From assembly GCF_004769575.1 (NCBI RefSeq), contig NZ_RQGA01000014.1, forward strand, positions 434,001 to 498,000: a DNA stretch of 64,000 nucleotides, read 5' to 3'. The position numbers and the translations under genes are program-made. The notes beneath the pieces were generated by a model. The model had not been told where the DNA came from, searched no databases, and was given only the letters and a program-made list of their open reading frames with translations. Below, one piece after another: positions 19,448 through 30,010 of the stretch (position 1 is its first letter; the number at the start of each line of letters is the position of its first letter). This DNA is from Leptospira perdikensis. GTDB taxonomy: Bacteria > Spirochaetota > Leptospiria > Leptospirales > Leptospiraceae.

Positions 19448-21094
19448 TTACTCAAACTCCCTTTGAGGACCGGACATTTCCGCCGGTTTGTATTTGGACA
19501 TCAGGAAACTCAAGTTTTTAGATAATACATTTCTTGTGTAGCCTGGCAAAATGATGGAAGAAACAGAACCAAGAGAAAGTGCTTCTTTTGGATTCATGAG
19601 TTCCTTTTCGTATCGTTGTCCGATTTCGAAAAGTTTGCCATCACGAACGGCGCTTGCTTCTTTTTCACTCATTCCTTTTTTCACATTGGCCAAAAATTCT
19701 TTTTGGATGGTTGTGATTTCGTCTTTGTAAACATACTCTTTTCCTGCAGGACCCATTACTGCAATTCTTGCAGTAGGGAGAGCAAACACCATCGAAGCTC
19801 CCGTAAAATAAGAGTTAAATGTTGCATAAGCTCCACCAAAGGCGTTACGAATGATGAGAGTGAGTCTTGGAGTTCTAAGATCAATGATGGAATCTAGAAG
19901 TTTTCTACCTTCGAGAACAATACCATTATGTTCTTGGTCACGTCCTGGTAAAAATCCTGTAGTATCTTCTACAAAAACCATAGGGATATTGTATAAGTTA
20001 CAGAATCTTACAAAACGAGTTCCCTTACGAGAAGCACCGATATCAATCTGACCGGAAGAAACAGCAGAGTTGTTGGCAAGAAAACCAACTACATGTCCAC
20101 CAATTCGACCAAACGCTGTTACAATGTTTCTTGCTCTTTGTGGTTGTAATTCAAAGAACTCACCATGGTCACAGATTTGTTGTAAATACAAAGTAATATC
20201 AAATGGAGTGTTCATCCCTGTTGGGGAATTAAAGGTCTTACGGAAAAGAATGTCTTCTTCGTAAATGAACCTGTCCACTGGATCCGATGTAGGATAAAAC
20301 GGCGCAAAACTATGATTATTGTCTGGTAAATAGGAAAGAAGGCGAATGGCAGTTCTGAGTGAGCCAAGTTCATCATTGGTAACAAGGTCTACTACACCGG
20401 ACTGTCCGTGAACTTTTGGTCCACCCAAATCCTCAGCCGAGATATCTTCACCAAGAACAGACTTCACAACACCGGGACCTGTAAGTCCAAAGAAGGTTCC
20501 ATCACATTGGATCATAAAAGATCCTTGGCGAGGGAGATAAGCTCCACCACCTGCGTTAAAACCAAACATGAGCATAACGGAAGGAACCACACCACTGATC
20601 TTACGAAGTGCGGTAAAGGCCTCCGAATAACCGTCGAGTCCACCCACTCCCGCCGGTACATAGGCACCTGCAGAATCGTTCATCCCAATGAGAGGGATTC
20701 CGTGAGTTCCAGCCATTTGGATGAGACGGGCCAGTTTGCTACCGTTCGTTGCATCCATGGAACCAGCACGAAGAGTGAAGTCGTGTCCGTAGACCGCAAC
20801 ATCGCGACCTTTGATATTTAAAATTCCTGTTACAATCGAGGCACCATCGAAATTTGGTCCCCAGTTTTGGTAAGTAATGTTAGGTTCTTCGTCGGTAAGG
20901 ACTTTGATTCTCTCCCAAACCGTCATACGGCTTTTGGAGTGTTGGACGCGGATTCTATCTTCTCCGCCTCCTAGGAAAGGTTTTTCAATGAGTTCCTTTC
21001 CTAGTTTGAGAGCATCATCATAAATTCCGGTTTGAGTTTCCGGAGCCTTGGTTTCTTTAAACGGGTTGTTTAGGGAATACTGCTTGGTTTCCAT
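19448..21094 (-). CDS. acyl-CoA carboxylase carboxyltransferase subunit
   Basis: A 548-residue crotonase-fold carboxyltransferase with both halves. The N-terminal part has the acyl-CoA site ([19 protein letters not shown]) and the C-terminal part has the biotin site ([18 protein letters not shown], then [16 protein letters not shown]). It transfers the carboxyl group from biotin to the acyl-CoA alpha carbon. It lies 5 nt upstream of the biotin subunit gene, forming a two-gene enzyme. The family includes propionyl-, methylcrotonyl- and other acyl-CoA carboxylases, so the substrate remains open. Confidence 0.9.
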   Translation of the reverse strand: METKQYSLNNPFKETKAPETQTGIYDDALKLGKELIEKPFLGGGEDRIRVQHSKSRMTVWERIKVLTDEEPNITYQNWGPNFDGASIVTGILNIKGRDVAVYGHDFTLRAGSMDATNGSKLARLIQMAGTHGIPLIGMNDSAGAYVPAGVGGLDGYSEAFTALRKISGVVPSVMLMFGFNAGGGAYLPRQGSFMIQCDGTFFGLTGPGVVKSVLGEDISAEDLGGPKVHGQSGVVDLVTNDELGSLRTAIRLLSYLPDNNHSFAPFYPTSDPVDRFIYEEDILFRKTFNSPTGMNTPFDITLYLQQICDHGEFFELQPQRARNIVTAFGRIGGHVVGFLANNSAVSSGQIDIGASRKGTRFVRFCNLYNIPMVFVEDTTGFLPGRDQEHNGIVLEGRKLLDSIIDLRTPRLTLIIRNAFGGAYATFNSYFTGASMVFALPTARIAVMGPAGKEYVYKDEITTIQKEFLANVKKGMSEKEASAVRDGKLFEIGQRYEKELMNPKEALSLGSVSSIILPGYTRNVLSKNLSFLMSKYKPAEMSGPQREFE

Positions 21095-21141
21095 AAGTTT
21101 TTTTCCAATGTTTTGTCTAGGATCACTTAGAAAAGTGATTT

Positions 21142-21483
21142 TTACTTCAGAGCAGAGCTCAAATCAGGATAAATTGTAAATAGCTGCTGCATTCCAATGA
21201 TATCGAATACTTTCTCTACCGCAGGTTGAAGACCGCAGATAGAAATGCTTATTTTTTGCTCTTGGCAAAGGCGTAGTGTTGTGACGAGCAACCGAAGTCC
21301 TGCAGAAGAGATAAAGGGAACATCACTTAAATTGAAAATGACTGGTTTTCCTGCCGCACCGACAAGGGCCATTAAGTCCTTTTCTATTTTATGTGTATTG
21401 TGAACGTCCAAATTGCCTTGGACATGTACAACCAACTTGTCACCAATTGCTTCCGAATGGATTCCAATTTTGTCTTCGTTCAT
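21142..21483 (-). CDS. anti-sigma-factor antagonist (STAS domain)
   Basis: A 113-residue stand-alone STAS protein of the SpoIIAA/RsbV type. The regulatory Ser is expected at S60 in [11 protein letters not shown]. Phosphorylation by an HATPase kinase and dephosphorylation by a PP2C phosphatase normally control its binding. Both activities are encoded in one protein by the gene whose 3' end overlaps this start by 4 nt. The carboxylase operon starts 47 nt downstream on the same strand. Confidence 0.92.
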   Translation of the reverse strand: MNEDKIGIHSEAIGDKLVVHVQGNLDVHNTHKIEKDLMALVGAAGKPVIFNLSDVPFISSAGLRLLVTTLRLCQEQKISISICGLQPAVEKVFDIIGMQQLFTIYPDLSSALK

Positions 21484-24227
21484 ACGATCGTTTTCTCCAA
21501 ATAGGTTATGTTTTGTTTCCCGTTGAAGTCATAGGACACTTTGTCCATCAGAGTCTCCATTAGATAAACGCCAAATCCGCCCTTCCGTTCCCCTTTTACA
21601 TTGGCTTCTACGGAAGGTTTAGGAACTTTTTTTCTGTCAAAGGGTTTCCCCTCATCGATGAGAACAACCTTAAGGTTGTCCCCTAACAATTCCAATCTAC
21701 ATTCGAAACTAGGATGGTTTAGTTCCGTATCTTTGTAACTATGCATGACTATATTGGTCGCTGCTTCATCCAAAGATATAAGAATATCATCGAAAGCAAA
21801 GGGTTTTGTGATTTTGCCTTCTAAATGTTCAGAAATAAAATCGCGAAGTTTTGGAATCTCGTCTGGAACTGCAGGGAAAATCCGAGAAATTTCAAAACTA
21901 ACCACTTCCGCAAATTTGAGGATCATAACAGTAAAGTCATCGTATTGTTCTTCGGACCTAGAAAACTTTCGAATGTCATCATAGACCTCTTCCACGATTT
22001 TTTGAGAGGATTCTTCTCTTCTTTCTATGATAAATTCGATAAACCGGTCGAGGCCATACTCCTCTTCATCCGGGTTTTTTTCCTCAATGGCTCCGTCTGT
22101 ATAAAAAACTAGGATATCTCCAGGTTCAATTTGGATTTCACCACCCTGGTAGTTGGTATGTGGAACAACACCGAGTGGCGCCCCCTTCCCTTTGAGGAGT
22201 TCAAAACTTCCATCTTTACGAATCCAAATTTGGTCATTATGACCGGCAGATGCAAACTTTAAGGTTCGAGTCCGCCTTTGGTAGTTTACGAGAAATAAAG
22301 TCACAAACATTCCCGATTGGGAATCCTCATAAATCAATTGGTTGGCACGAAATAAAAGTTCGGAAGGTGAAAGATCCGTTGTCCGGGAAAGGGTGCGAAT
22401 GATGGAACTAGACATTGCCATAAAAATGGCTGCGGGTAAACTTTTCCCAGAAACATCAGCCACTAAAAAAGAAAACTGGTCATCTCCAAAAGAATGGAAA
22501 TCATAAAAGTCACCTGACACTTCTTTGGCGGCAACAGACATCACACCCAAATCAAAAAGTGGAGATTGTAATAAAGAATTCGGTAAAATATTATTTTGGA
22601 TTTTTCGAGTAATTTCGATTTCTTTTTCAATGGATTTTTTGGTGATGATCTCTTGATTGAGTCGTAAGTTTTCATAAGCCTTTGCCAGCGGTGAAGAAAG
22701 GGTCTTCAACATACGAAGGTCAGTTTCATTGAAGGAATGAGCCGACTGTTTTCCACTTACGTATAATGCGGCTCTTAAATTTCCACCCCGAGGAGCAATG
22801 GGAAGGATGAGAAAGTTTTTCTTTAAAGTATAAAACTCTAATTCCAAAAAGGATTCCTCTAGTTGTGAGGACACCACAGCCATACGAGGATTTCCCGACT
22901 CCATAAGACTTAAAAAAAGCCGACTCTCTTGCATTGGGAAAAAAGACTCTCTCACAATTCCCAGTTGCCTTGCATAAACCTGAATTCTGTTTTTATTTTT
23001 TTCTTCAATGATCACCATACCTGCATCTTCACATGACAGTTCTTTGGTGAGAATACTTAAAGTTTTGGACATGAGCCCAAGTTCATCATGAGATTCAAGC
23101 ACTGCTTGTCCCAAATCAAAGATAGATTCTAAAGTGCTGAGTTTTTGTTTGAGTTCTAAGTTGGTTTCATTTAAGTTTTCGAGAAGCCTCGTTTTTTGAA
23201 TCGCAACAGCACAGGCACTGGAAAAAGACAAAAAAGTATCTATATCATCTTGGCTAAAATTATTTCTATCGATGGTATTGATGGCTTCGATTACGCCGAT
23301 CACCTCATCACCTACAATCAGTGGACTTGCAAGAATATTCCTCGTAATGAAATTGGAAGCTTTGTCCACATCCCGGAAGACTCGGTTGTCGTTTTGAGCA
23401 TCGTTGATGATCATCGGTTGTTTAGTAACAGCGACCGTTCCCGCAATTCCTTGCCCAACAGGAACCTTAATTTTTGCCACTTCTTCGCGTTTTTCACCTG
23501 TCACTGTATGAAAGATTAGGTATTCTTTTCTTTCATCTAACAATAATAAAGAACTCGCTTCCGTACGAAACACTGATTTTGCCGATTCCATCACCATAAC
23601 GAGAACATGTTCCAAGTCTACACTTGTGTTGATGAGAACAGCAACACGAATGATCTCTTCTAAAAAGTATTGGAGCCTATTGTTATTGTTATGGATATTA
23701 GCGTTGTCTATGAGTAGTAAAATGGATGTAGTAAGGGAGTTAAAAAATTGTGGTTCTGCTTCAGAAAGAACAGTATCTTTAAATAGTGCATTCAAATTAG
23801 CACTAAAGTAATTGATTAGATCCAAATCTTGTTCAGAAAAATTTTGAAAATGTTTGATACCTTCTAAAACAAGAACGCCAAGTGCCAAATCGCCGATTTC
23901 ATCACCCACATAACAGGCAATATAAGATTCACCAACTGGTCCGTCTGTATCCTTTAGGTGAGTTCCTTTTTTTATGAGAATACTTTTGCGAGTTTTAAAA
24001 ACATGTTTGGCAACTGAACCCACACTGGATTTATCATTCACCAAACCAAAACGACTTAAGTTTCCCCGTTCGTTGCGAAAGTAGAAGGCCGCCGATTTAG
24101 CAGAAACAAGTCGTTTTGCTTGACCCAGTATAAAATGGTACAAGTCATCCAATTCAGAAGAAGAAGAAAGATAGAATCCACCTTCTTCATTTTTTCGGAT
24201 GATTGGCGGAAGGGAATTGGGTTTCAA
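21480..24227 (-). CDS. GAF-GAF-GAF-PP2C (SpoIIE)-HATPase switch protein
   Basis: A 915-residue soluble protein. Three GAF-like units (~20-175, ~190-355, ~365-515) precede a short coiled segment. A SpoIIE-type PP2C phosphatase (~550-745) follows, with GDFYDFH, ADVSGKSLPAA and FYTDGAIEE metal-site motifs. A C-terminal RsbW-like HATPase (~775-912) has the N box DEAATNIVMHSY and G box GGFGVYLME. It therefore carries opposing phosphatase and kinase activities for a STAS protein, presumably the one encoded immediately downstream. The start is TTG at 24227 without an obvious SD, 4 nt after the upstream gene, suggesting coupling. The signal sensed by the GAF domains is unknown. Confidence 0.9.
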   Translation of the reverse strand: MKPNSLPPIIRKNEEGGFYLSSSSELDDLYHFILGQAKRLVSAKSAAFYFRNERGNLSRFGLVNDKSSVGSVAKHVFKTRKSILIKKGTHLKDTDGPVGESYIACYVGDEIGDLALGVLVLEGIKHFQNFSEQDLDLINYFSANLNALFKDTVLSEAEPQFFNSLTTSILLLIDNANIHNNNNRLQYFLEEIIRVAVLINTSVDLEHVLVMVMESAKSVFRTEASSLLLLDERKEYLIFHTVTGEKREEVAKIKVPVGQGIAGTVAVTKQPMIINDAQNDNRVFRDVDKASNFITRNILASPLIVGDEVIGVIEAINTIDRNNFSQDDIDTFLSFSSACAVAIQKTRLLENLNETNLELKQKLSTLESIFDLGQAVLESHDELGLMSKTLSILTKELSCEDAGMVIIEEKNKNRIQVYARQLGIVRESFFPMQESRLFLSLMESGNPRMAVVSSQLEESFLELEFYTLKKNFLILPIAPRGGNLRAALYVSGKQSAHSFNETDLRMLKTLSSPLAKAYENLRLNQEIITKKSIEKEIEITRKIQNNILPNSLLQSPLFDLGVMSVAAKEVSGDFYDFHSFGDDQFSFLVADVSGKSLPAAIFMAMSSSIIRTLSRTTDLSPSELLFRANQLIYEDSQSGMFVTLFLVNYQRRTRTLKFASAGHNDQIWIRKDGSFELLKGKGAPLGVVPHTNYQGGEIQIEPGDILVFYTDGAIEEKNPDEEEYGLDRFIEFIIERREESSQKIVEEVYDDIRKFSRSEEQYDDFTVMILKFAEVVSFEISRIFPAVPDEIPKLRDFISEHLEGKITKPFAFDDILISLDEAATNIVMHSYKDTELNHPSFECRLELLGDNLKVVLIDEGKPFDRKKVPKPSVEANVKGERKGGFGVYLMETLMDKVSYDFNGKQNITYLEKTIV

Positions 24228-24231
24228 TGGT

Positions 24232-24543
24232 TTAATCTTTGTTAAATTTTAGTGATTCTTCTCTTAGTTTACGATTTGCATCTTCCAATGATTTAATTTT
24301 ATCAAAAGCTGACATGAGTTCATCTCGACTGAGATTAGAGACCATCGAACTTGCTTGAACGGTTTCTTTAGCTTCTCTGAGTTCCACTCGAGAGTAATCA
24401 ATAATCTGTTCATACATACGAATGATCTCATCTGCGTTTGCTAATTCTTGTTCGTTTAGTCTAAGAACCTTTTCATAGCCTTTGATGATATCCGATTGGA
24501 TTTTCAGTTTTTTAGTCAGTTCTTCTACCGTATCTTGTCCCAT
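24232..24543 (-). CDS. small coiled-coil protein, first gene of the partner-switching run
   Basis: A 103-residue, highly charged, almost entirely helical protein with heptad-like spacing (QSDIIKGYEKVLRLNEQE, ANADEIIRMYEQIIDY). No known domain or membrane segment is seen. It ends 4 nt before the PP2C/HATPase gene, so the two are probably co-translated and may interact, for example as a scaffold or oligomerisation partner. That role is inference. I do not recognise the family. Confidence 0.75.
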   Translation of the reverse strand: MGQDTVEELTKKLKIQSDIIKGYEKVLRLNEQELANADEIIRMYEQIIDYSRVELREAKETVQASSMVSNLSRDELMSAFDKIKSLEDANRKLREESLKFNKD

Positions 24544-24618
24544 AAAATCTCTGGTTCCTTAGCCATTTTGGGATTCTGTTGACAAGCAAACGCGGTCACT
24601 CACCTTGGATTAGCACAA

Positions 24619-24691
<73 letters not shown>

Positions 24692-24805
24692 AAATCCCTC
24701 CCGAGATTTCAGCGTTCTAACCCTCCCCTGTCAAATTCTTTTTCATTTGGATAGGAGATCACTTGATCAATCAGTGACCTTTTCCAATCTATTCCATATA
24801 AGATT

Positions 24806-25345
24806 ATGGCTGTTAGAAAAATCCTCAAGATTGGCAATCCCTTACTACGTCAAACCAGCGAAGACGTTACTGAATCCGAAATCCAAACCAAGGATTTCAA
24901 AAAACTGATTCGAGATATGTTCGAAACCATGCGTCATGCTGATGGTGTGGGCCTTGCTGCCCCCCAAATCGGTGTCTTAAAAAAATTGGTTGTTGTTGGC
25001 CAGGACGATGAGAACGAAAGGTATCCAGGAACACCAGAAGTTCCGAACCAAATCATCCTCAATCCAGAAATAACACCACTTTCGGGGCCTGGGGATGGAT
25101 TTTGGGAAGGTTGTCTTTCTGTTCCTGGTATGCGTGGTTATGTGGAAAGACCAGATAAAATCCGAATGAAATGGCGAGATGAAAATTTCGAAGAACATGA
25201 AGAAATCATTGAAGGTTACCGAGCCATTGTATTACAACACGAGTGCGATCACCTGTTCGGAGTTCTTTATGTGGATCGTCTTAAAAGTACAAAGTTATTC
25301 GGTTATAACGAAGACATTGATACTGCCGGTAAGTTGTTAGATTAA
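24806..25345 (+). CDS. def: peptide deformylase
   Basis: A 179-residue metalloenzyme removing the N-formyl group from nascent proteins. All three motifs are present: [10 protein letters not shown] (47-56), EGCLSVPG with metal ligand C103, and QHECDH with ligands H145 and H149 and catalytic E146. The length is normal. The charged insert around residues 66-80 is of the kind seen in some deformylases. It is followed 24 nt later by the RND transporter gene. Confidence 0.97.
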   Translation: MAVRKILKIGNPLLRQTSEDVTESEIQTKDFKKLIRDMFETMRHADGVGLAAPQIGVLKKLVVVGQDDENERYPGTPEVPNQIILNPEITPLSGPGDGFWEGCLSVPGMRGYVERPDKIRMKWRDENFEEHEEIIEGYRAIVLQHECDHLFGVLYVDRLKSTKLFGYNEDIDTAGKLLD

Positions 25346-25369
25346 ATATTTTTTCCTTAAGGAAGCCAT

Positions 25370-28300
25370 ATGGGATCATCCATAGTTCAATACTTTCTAT
25401 CGAAGAGTTTATTCGTAAACCTTCTAACCTTTCTCATTCTCCTTGTGGGTGGATTCACTGCCGCAACGATGAACCGCGAAGCCTTTCCCAATATCAATTT
25501 TGATATTGTGAGTGTGACTTCTGTCTATCCAGGTGCAGCTCCTGCAGATGTAGAAAAATTGGTTACCAAACCTTTAGAAGACGCAATCAAAGAAGTGGAT
25601 GGAATCAAAGAGTTTCGTTCTGCATCCCTTGAAAATAGATCAGGGATCATCATTACAATCGATCCGAATACTAAAAACACTCAAAAAGTAGTCGATGACT
25701 TAAAATCAGCCATTGATCGGATCCAAGATTTACCTGAAGAAGTGGAAGACCCCATTGTCACTGAAATCACAACAGCAAGACAACCTGTAATCGAAATCCA
25801 TTTAACTTCGGCAACTAAAGATAACAAACCTCTGTTAAATGCAAAAGAACTTCGTGACCAAGCAAAAATCTTGGAAGAAAAACTAAAAGACCTTCCGACG
25901 GTAGCACGGATCACCAAACGTGGATGGCGTGAACGAGAGATGAAGGTGGATTTAGATCCGGATAAACTGAGAGCCCTCTCTTTATCTTCAACCCAAGTTA
26001 TCAATGCACTACGACTACGAAACATCAATTTCCCTGGGGGAAATATCAATGAAAGAACTAGGGAAATCATTGTTCGTACTGTAGGTGAATTTGATACGGC
26101 AGAGGAAATTGCCAACGTATTTGTTCGTTCCAATGATGCCGGACGTTCTGTACGAATTCGGGATGTGGCTCATGTTACCGAAGGATTTGAAGACTCTGAT
26201 TATTTAGACAAATCGAATGGGGACATTGCCATTGCATTAACAGTCATCAAACGAGAAAAAGCAGACGCAATCAGTGTCGTGGATGATTCCAAACTGGTAG
26301 TTGAAGAATTCATCAAATCTAGTGGTGGGACCGTCAAACACGCCTTTGTCAATGACCTCTCCAAATACATTCGTCGTCGCCTTGGGGTTTTAACTTCCAA
26401 TGCAGTTTCAGGACTTTTTCTTGTAACAGCTTCTCTTTTTGTTTTTCTCGGATGGCGGATGGCCCTCATGACTGCCCTTGGAATTCCGATCTCCATCGCT
26501 ATGACCTTTGTTGCGATGAACTATATGGGGCTAACCTTAAATTTAATTTCAATGATGGGTCTTATCATTGTGGTTGGGATTTTAGTCGATGATGCCATCA
26601 TCATTTGTGAAAACGTTTACCGCCATTTGGAAATGGGGGAAGAACCGTTTGAAGCGGCAATGCGAGGAACAAGTGAAGTTTTAGCACCAGTTTCAGCGAC
26701 GGTCACAACAACCATTGCTGCCTTTGGTCCAATGCTTTTTATGACAGGGATTTTTGGGAAATTCATTCATTCCATTCCTCTTGTGGTCATTCTTTCTTTA
26801 TGTAGTTCTCTATTTGAAGCCTTCTTTATGTTACCTTCTCACTTATATGATGTGAGTAAAGCCACCGATATGAAGGGTGAAGTGAAAGAAGAATCCCATT
26901 GGTTTATTAAATTCAAAGAAAAAACTTACCTTCCATTCCTTAGTTTTGCCTTGAAGAACCGTTGGAAGATGGTCGGCCTACTTATGGGTCTTTTTGTTTT
27001 TTCCCTCGCCATCCAAATAAAATTTGGAAAGTTCAAACTGTTTCCGGGTGCCATCGAAACCTTCCAAGTACGGGTCACAGCGGAAACAGGTCTTAAGTTA
27101 GAAGAAACGGATCGTTTCATTCGAGCCATTGAAGATGCGGTAGGCAAACTGCCTGAAGGAGAAGTAGAAAATTATATATCACGCGTTGGTATCATCCAAA
27201 AAGATCCAAATGACCCATTCACCAAAAGGGGAAAAAATTACGCTCAGGTCATGGTTTATCTAACTCCCGATGACAATCGAGAAAGGTCTACAGAGAAGAT
27301 CATCGAAGTGGTTCGTGAAAATACCAAATTTATGTTAAATGAAAAGGCCCTCCTTCTTTTGGAAGAAAAACTTGCGAAAGAAAACCAAGGCCATGAAGAA
27401 GAGTTAACTCATCCTATAACTGATACACCCAAAGAATTTCTTCCTTTAAAAGGAAAGTTGGTAAACCTCGAATTTGAAAAGTTGGCTGGGGGGCCCCCTG
27501 TGGGAAAACCGGTAGCGATAGAAATCAAAGGAGATGATTTTGCCACCTTACTCAAAATTGGTGGTGAGTTCAAAGCAGCACTTGCTAAAATCAATGGAGT
27601 GACCGATATCGGTGACGATTTTAATGAAGGGAAAGATGAAATTCGAGTTTCTGTAGATGAAACTCTTGCTTCTTTAGCGGGAGTCAGTGTCCAATCAGTA
27701 TCTCTTGCCATAAACACTGCCCTACAAGGAACCGTTTCTACTAAAATCAAAAGAGCTGACGAAGAAGTTGATGTGCGAGTCCGTTTTCCAGAAGAATATA
27801 GATCTTCCCTCGCCCATTTAAATAAAGTTTATGTAAACAACCTTACAGGAAACTTAATCCCAGTTTCTAGATTAACAAGTTATGACAGAAATCCTGGAAG
27901 AGCTTCCATCAATCACTTGGATGGGAAAAGACTACTTACAGTTACTTCCAATATTGATGAAACAGTTTCTACTTCGAGACAGGTGAATTTAGAAGCAAAA
28001 AAACTAACAGAAGGAATTATAGCTAAATACCCAGGTTATTCGGTTCGGTTCTCAGGAGAAAATAAGGATACAGAAGAATCGATGGCTTCTCTTGGACGAG
28101 CTTTCCTTGTAGGCCTTCTCATCATCTATATGATTCTTGCTTCCCTATTCCGCTCTCTGGCACAACCTCTGATTGTGATGAGTGCCATTCCTTTTGCAGT
28201 CATTGGAGTGATTTTTGCATTTTTACTCCATGGCCAACCATTTTCATTTCTCGCTTTTCTTGGGATCATCGGACTTGCGGGGGTAGTCGTAAACGACTCC

Positions 28301-28624
28301 ATTGTCCTTGTGGATTGTGCGAACCAACTCCGCCTGGAAGATCCAAGTAAATCGACTTTTGATCTTTTGGTTGAAGCAGGGAGTATCCGCCTAAGAGCTG
28401 TAATATTAACAACGGTAACAACAGTGCTTGGACTGCTTCCCACTGCCTATGGAATTGGTGGAAAAGATCCTTTTCTTGTTCCCATGGCACTTGCTTTTGG
28501 TTGGGGACTTGCCTTTGCTACTTTCATCACTCTGATTATGGTACCTGTTTTCTATCTCAACCTCTATCTATTCAAAGATTGGATGGTTGGGAAATACCAA
28601 AAAAGAAAAACAAAATTTGTCTAA
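25370..28624 (+). CDS. RND-family efflux transporter permease (AcrB/HAE1-like)
   Basis: A 1084-residue inner-membrane RND pump with the standard plan: TM1 (~12-32), a large periplasmic loop, TM2-TM6 (~340-485), TM7 (~535-555), a second loop and TM8-TM12 (~870-1070). The proton-relay aspartates are in TM4 ([15 protein letters not shown]). The usual membrane-fusion and outer-membrane genes are not adjacent, so partners would have to come from elsewhere. The loop near residues 655-705 is unusually rich in Lys/Glu. Drug export is the commonest role of the family, but the substrate is not indicated here. A hairpin follows the stop. Confidence 0.9.
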   Translation: MGSSIVQYFLSKSLFVNLLTFLILLVGGFTAATMNREAFPNINFDIVSVTSVYPGAAPADVEKLVTKPLEDAIKEVDGIKEFRSASLENRSGIIITIDPNTKNTQKVVDDLKSAIDRIQDLPEEVEDPIVTEITTARQPVIEIHLTSATKDNKPLLNAKELRDQAKILEEKLKDLPTVARITKRGWREREMKVDLDPDKLRALSLSSTQVINALRLRNINFPGGNINERTREIIVRTVGEFDTAEEIANVFVRSNDAGRSVRIRDVAHVTEGFEDSDYLDKSNGDIAIALTVIKREKADAISVVDDSKLVVEEFIKSSGGTVKHAFVNDLSKYIRRRLGVLTSNAVSGLFLVTASLFVFLGWRMALMTALGIPISIAMTFVAMNYMGLTLNLISMMGLIIVVGILVDDAIIICENVYRHLEMGEEPFEAAMRGTSEVLAPVSATVTTTIAAFGPMLFMTGIFGKFIHSIPLVVILSLCSSLFEAFFMLPSHLYDVSKATDMKGEVKEESHWFIKFKEKTYLPFLSFALKNRWKMVGLLMGLFVFSLAIQIKFGKFKLFPGAIETFQVRVTAETGLKLEETDRFIRAIEDAVGKLPEGEVENYISRVGIIQKDPNDPFTKRGKNYAQVMVYLTPDDNRERSTEKIIEVVRENTKFMLNEKALLLLEEKLAKENQGHEEELTHPITDTPKEFLPLKGKLVNLEFEKLAGGPPVGKPVAIEIKGDDFATLLKIGGEFKAALAKINGVTDIGDDFNEGKDEIRVSVDETLASLAGVSVQSVSLAINTALQGTVSTKIKRADEEVDVRVRFPEEYRSSLAHLNKVYVNNLTGNLIPVSRLTSYDRNPGRASINHLDGKRLLTVTSNIDETVSTSRQVNLEAKKLTEGIIAKYPGYSVRFSGENKDTEESMASLGRAFLVGLLIIYMILASLFRSLAQPLIVMSAIPFAVIGVIFAFLLHGQPFSFLAFLGIIGLAGVVVNDSIVLVDCANQLRLEDPSKSTFDLLVEAGSIRLRAVILTTVTTVLGLLPTAYGIGGKDPFLVPMALAFGWGLAFATFITLIMVPVFYLNLYLFKDWMVGKYQKRKTKFV

Positions 28625-28641
28625 AAATGGGAAACAGAAAC

Positions 28642-28680
28642 CAAAACAACCGTATTGAATCAAACTTTACGGTTGTTTTG
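28642..28680 (+). terminator. candidate terminator after the RND gene
   Basis: Perfect 13-bp inverted repeat CAAAACAACCGTA (28642-28654) and TACGGTTGTTTTG (28668-28680) with a 13-nt loop, 17 nt after the stop. The downstream U tract is weak, so efficiency is uncertain. It could also serve the convergent deacetylase gene. Confidence 0.6.
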
Positions 28681-28748
28681 AGTAAAAAGAATAGAGATTA
28701 TGATTATTGAAAGATAAATCTGGTTTCCGATAAAAAAGATAACGGGAG

Positions 28749-29981
28749 TTAATCTTTTTTATCATTTAAAACTTCAGATAGAGTAACAAATTTATATCCT
28801 TTCTCCTTCATCCGTTCGATGAATGTAGGAAGTATATAAATCAATTTATCAAATTTTCTAGGTCCGCCCAAATGCATTAAGATGATGGCACCGTTCATTC
28901 CATTTGGATCGGCCTTCTCCCAGTTATCCAAAAAAGTCAGAGTTTCTTCGCCAGTTTTGTAATGAGGATTACGAACCACTTCCTTTTTCCCTTTGGATGT
29001 TTTCTTATAAAGGAATTGTTTGCTAATATAATCAGGTAGGTCGAGTGACCCCTTAGAATTATTCGACCACATAATATGATCCGAGTAACCCAAACTAGCA
29101 TGAGCATCTAAAATCAGTTGGCTAAGTGCACCGTAAGGCAAACGGTAATACTTCTTTAACTCTTGCTTGGTGAGGGAATGAAAGGTATCTTCTACTCGTT
29201 TTAGTTCTTCCGCCATCCGCGGTAAATCAAGAACAGATTTAGAAAGGTAATCGAGAACCATTCTTTTTTTAAGAGAAGTCTCAGTGACTGATCTTTGGTA
29301 GTTAAAATGGGACCAGGTATGGTTTCCAAATTCTACCGATCCCGTTTTTGCCATTTTTTTAATATAATCTAAATTTTGACGAAGAAAAAAAGAACCATTG
29401 ATATCGGAAGGCCTTTCATTCGAAAGAAAGAGGGTAACTTTGATTTTATGTTCTTTGATATAATTATATAAAACGGGAAGTTCTTCGCCTGTAGCCAAAT
29501 CAAAGGTAAGTGCAATTTCTTTTTGGGATTCATTTCCTCGAAGGACATTGCGACCCTTTGTATTTTGACTCACCTCTTTTAGGAACTGAACATTTTCTTC
29601 CACTTGTTTGGCAAGTTCCGCATCGGGTTCGGCATCTCCTTCGAGTGCTTTTTCTTCACGGAGTTGTTCTTGGTACATCAGAGAAAAAAGAGATTGTTCG
29701 AGTTCGCGAAGGTTCTTTTCTTTTTCTTTTACTTCTGTTTCGAGTTTAGTGACACTAAGACTCAAATAAAGCAAATACCCGCAAAGGACAAGAACGGTAA
29801 TTCCGGCAAAAGAGAGAGCAGAAATCAGAGCGAACTTACGAAGTTTTTTTGCAAATAACCGGTCCTTCTCGATGTCCTGGGAAAGTTCATGAACAATATC
29901 TTGAATTTCCTTTTCTTCATTTGTCGGGTCGAGGGACATGTGGGTATAGGTTTCCTTACTCTCGATTATCGGATCTGACAC
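28749..29981 (-). CDS. membrane-anchored NodB-like polysaccharide deacetylase-family protein
   Basis: A 410-residue protein. The cytoplasmic N-terminus is followed by one membrane helix (~50-72), a coiled coil (~76-112) and a NodB-fold domain (~155-400) presumably in the periplasm. Motif 1 is TFDLATG instead of TFDDG, keeping the first Asp (D161) but not the second. Motif 2 HTWSH (H221, H225) and motif 3 YYRLPYG are intact. Family members remove acetyl groups from peptidoglycan or other glycans using a metal. The motif 1 change is found in some family branches, so activity is possible but unproven. The start is GTG at 29981; a Met at residue 15 is an alternative. Confidence 0.8.
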   Translation of the reverse strand: MSDPIIESKETYTHMSLDPTNEEKEIQDIVHELSQDIEKDRLFAKKLRKFALISALSFAGITVLVLCGYLLYLSLSVTKLETEVKEKEKNLRELEQSLFSLMYQEQLREEKALEGDAEPDAELAKQVEENVQFLKEVSQNTKGRNVLRGNESQKEIALTFDLATGEELPVLYNYIKEHKIKVTLFLSNERPSDINGSFFLRQNLDYIKKMAKTGSVEFGNHTWSHFNYQRSVTETSLKKRMVLDYLSKSVLDLPRMAEELKRVEDTFHSLTKQELKKYYRLPYGALSQLILDAHASLGYSDHIMWSNNSKGSLDLPDYISKQFLYKKTSKGKKEVVRNPHYKTGEETLTFLDNWEKADPNGMNGAIILMHLGGPRKFDKLIYILPTFIERMKEKGYKFVTLSEVLNDKKD

Positions 29982-30010
29982 AACCGTTCTAAAACGGCTG
30001 GTGATCCTCT

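Noticed and set aside
24579..24612. TTGACA box upstream of tRNA-Ala as a full promoter
   Set aside because: The -35 is perfect (24579-24584), but no acceptable -10 lies 16-18 nt downstream; TGGATT sits about 21 nt away.
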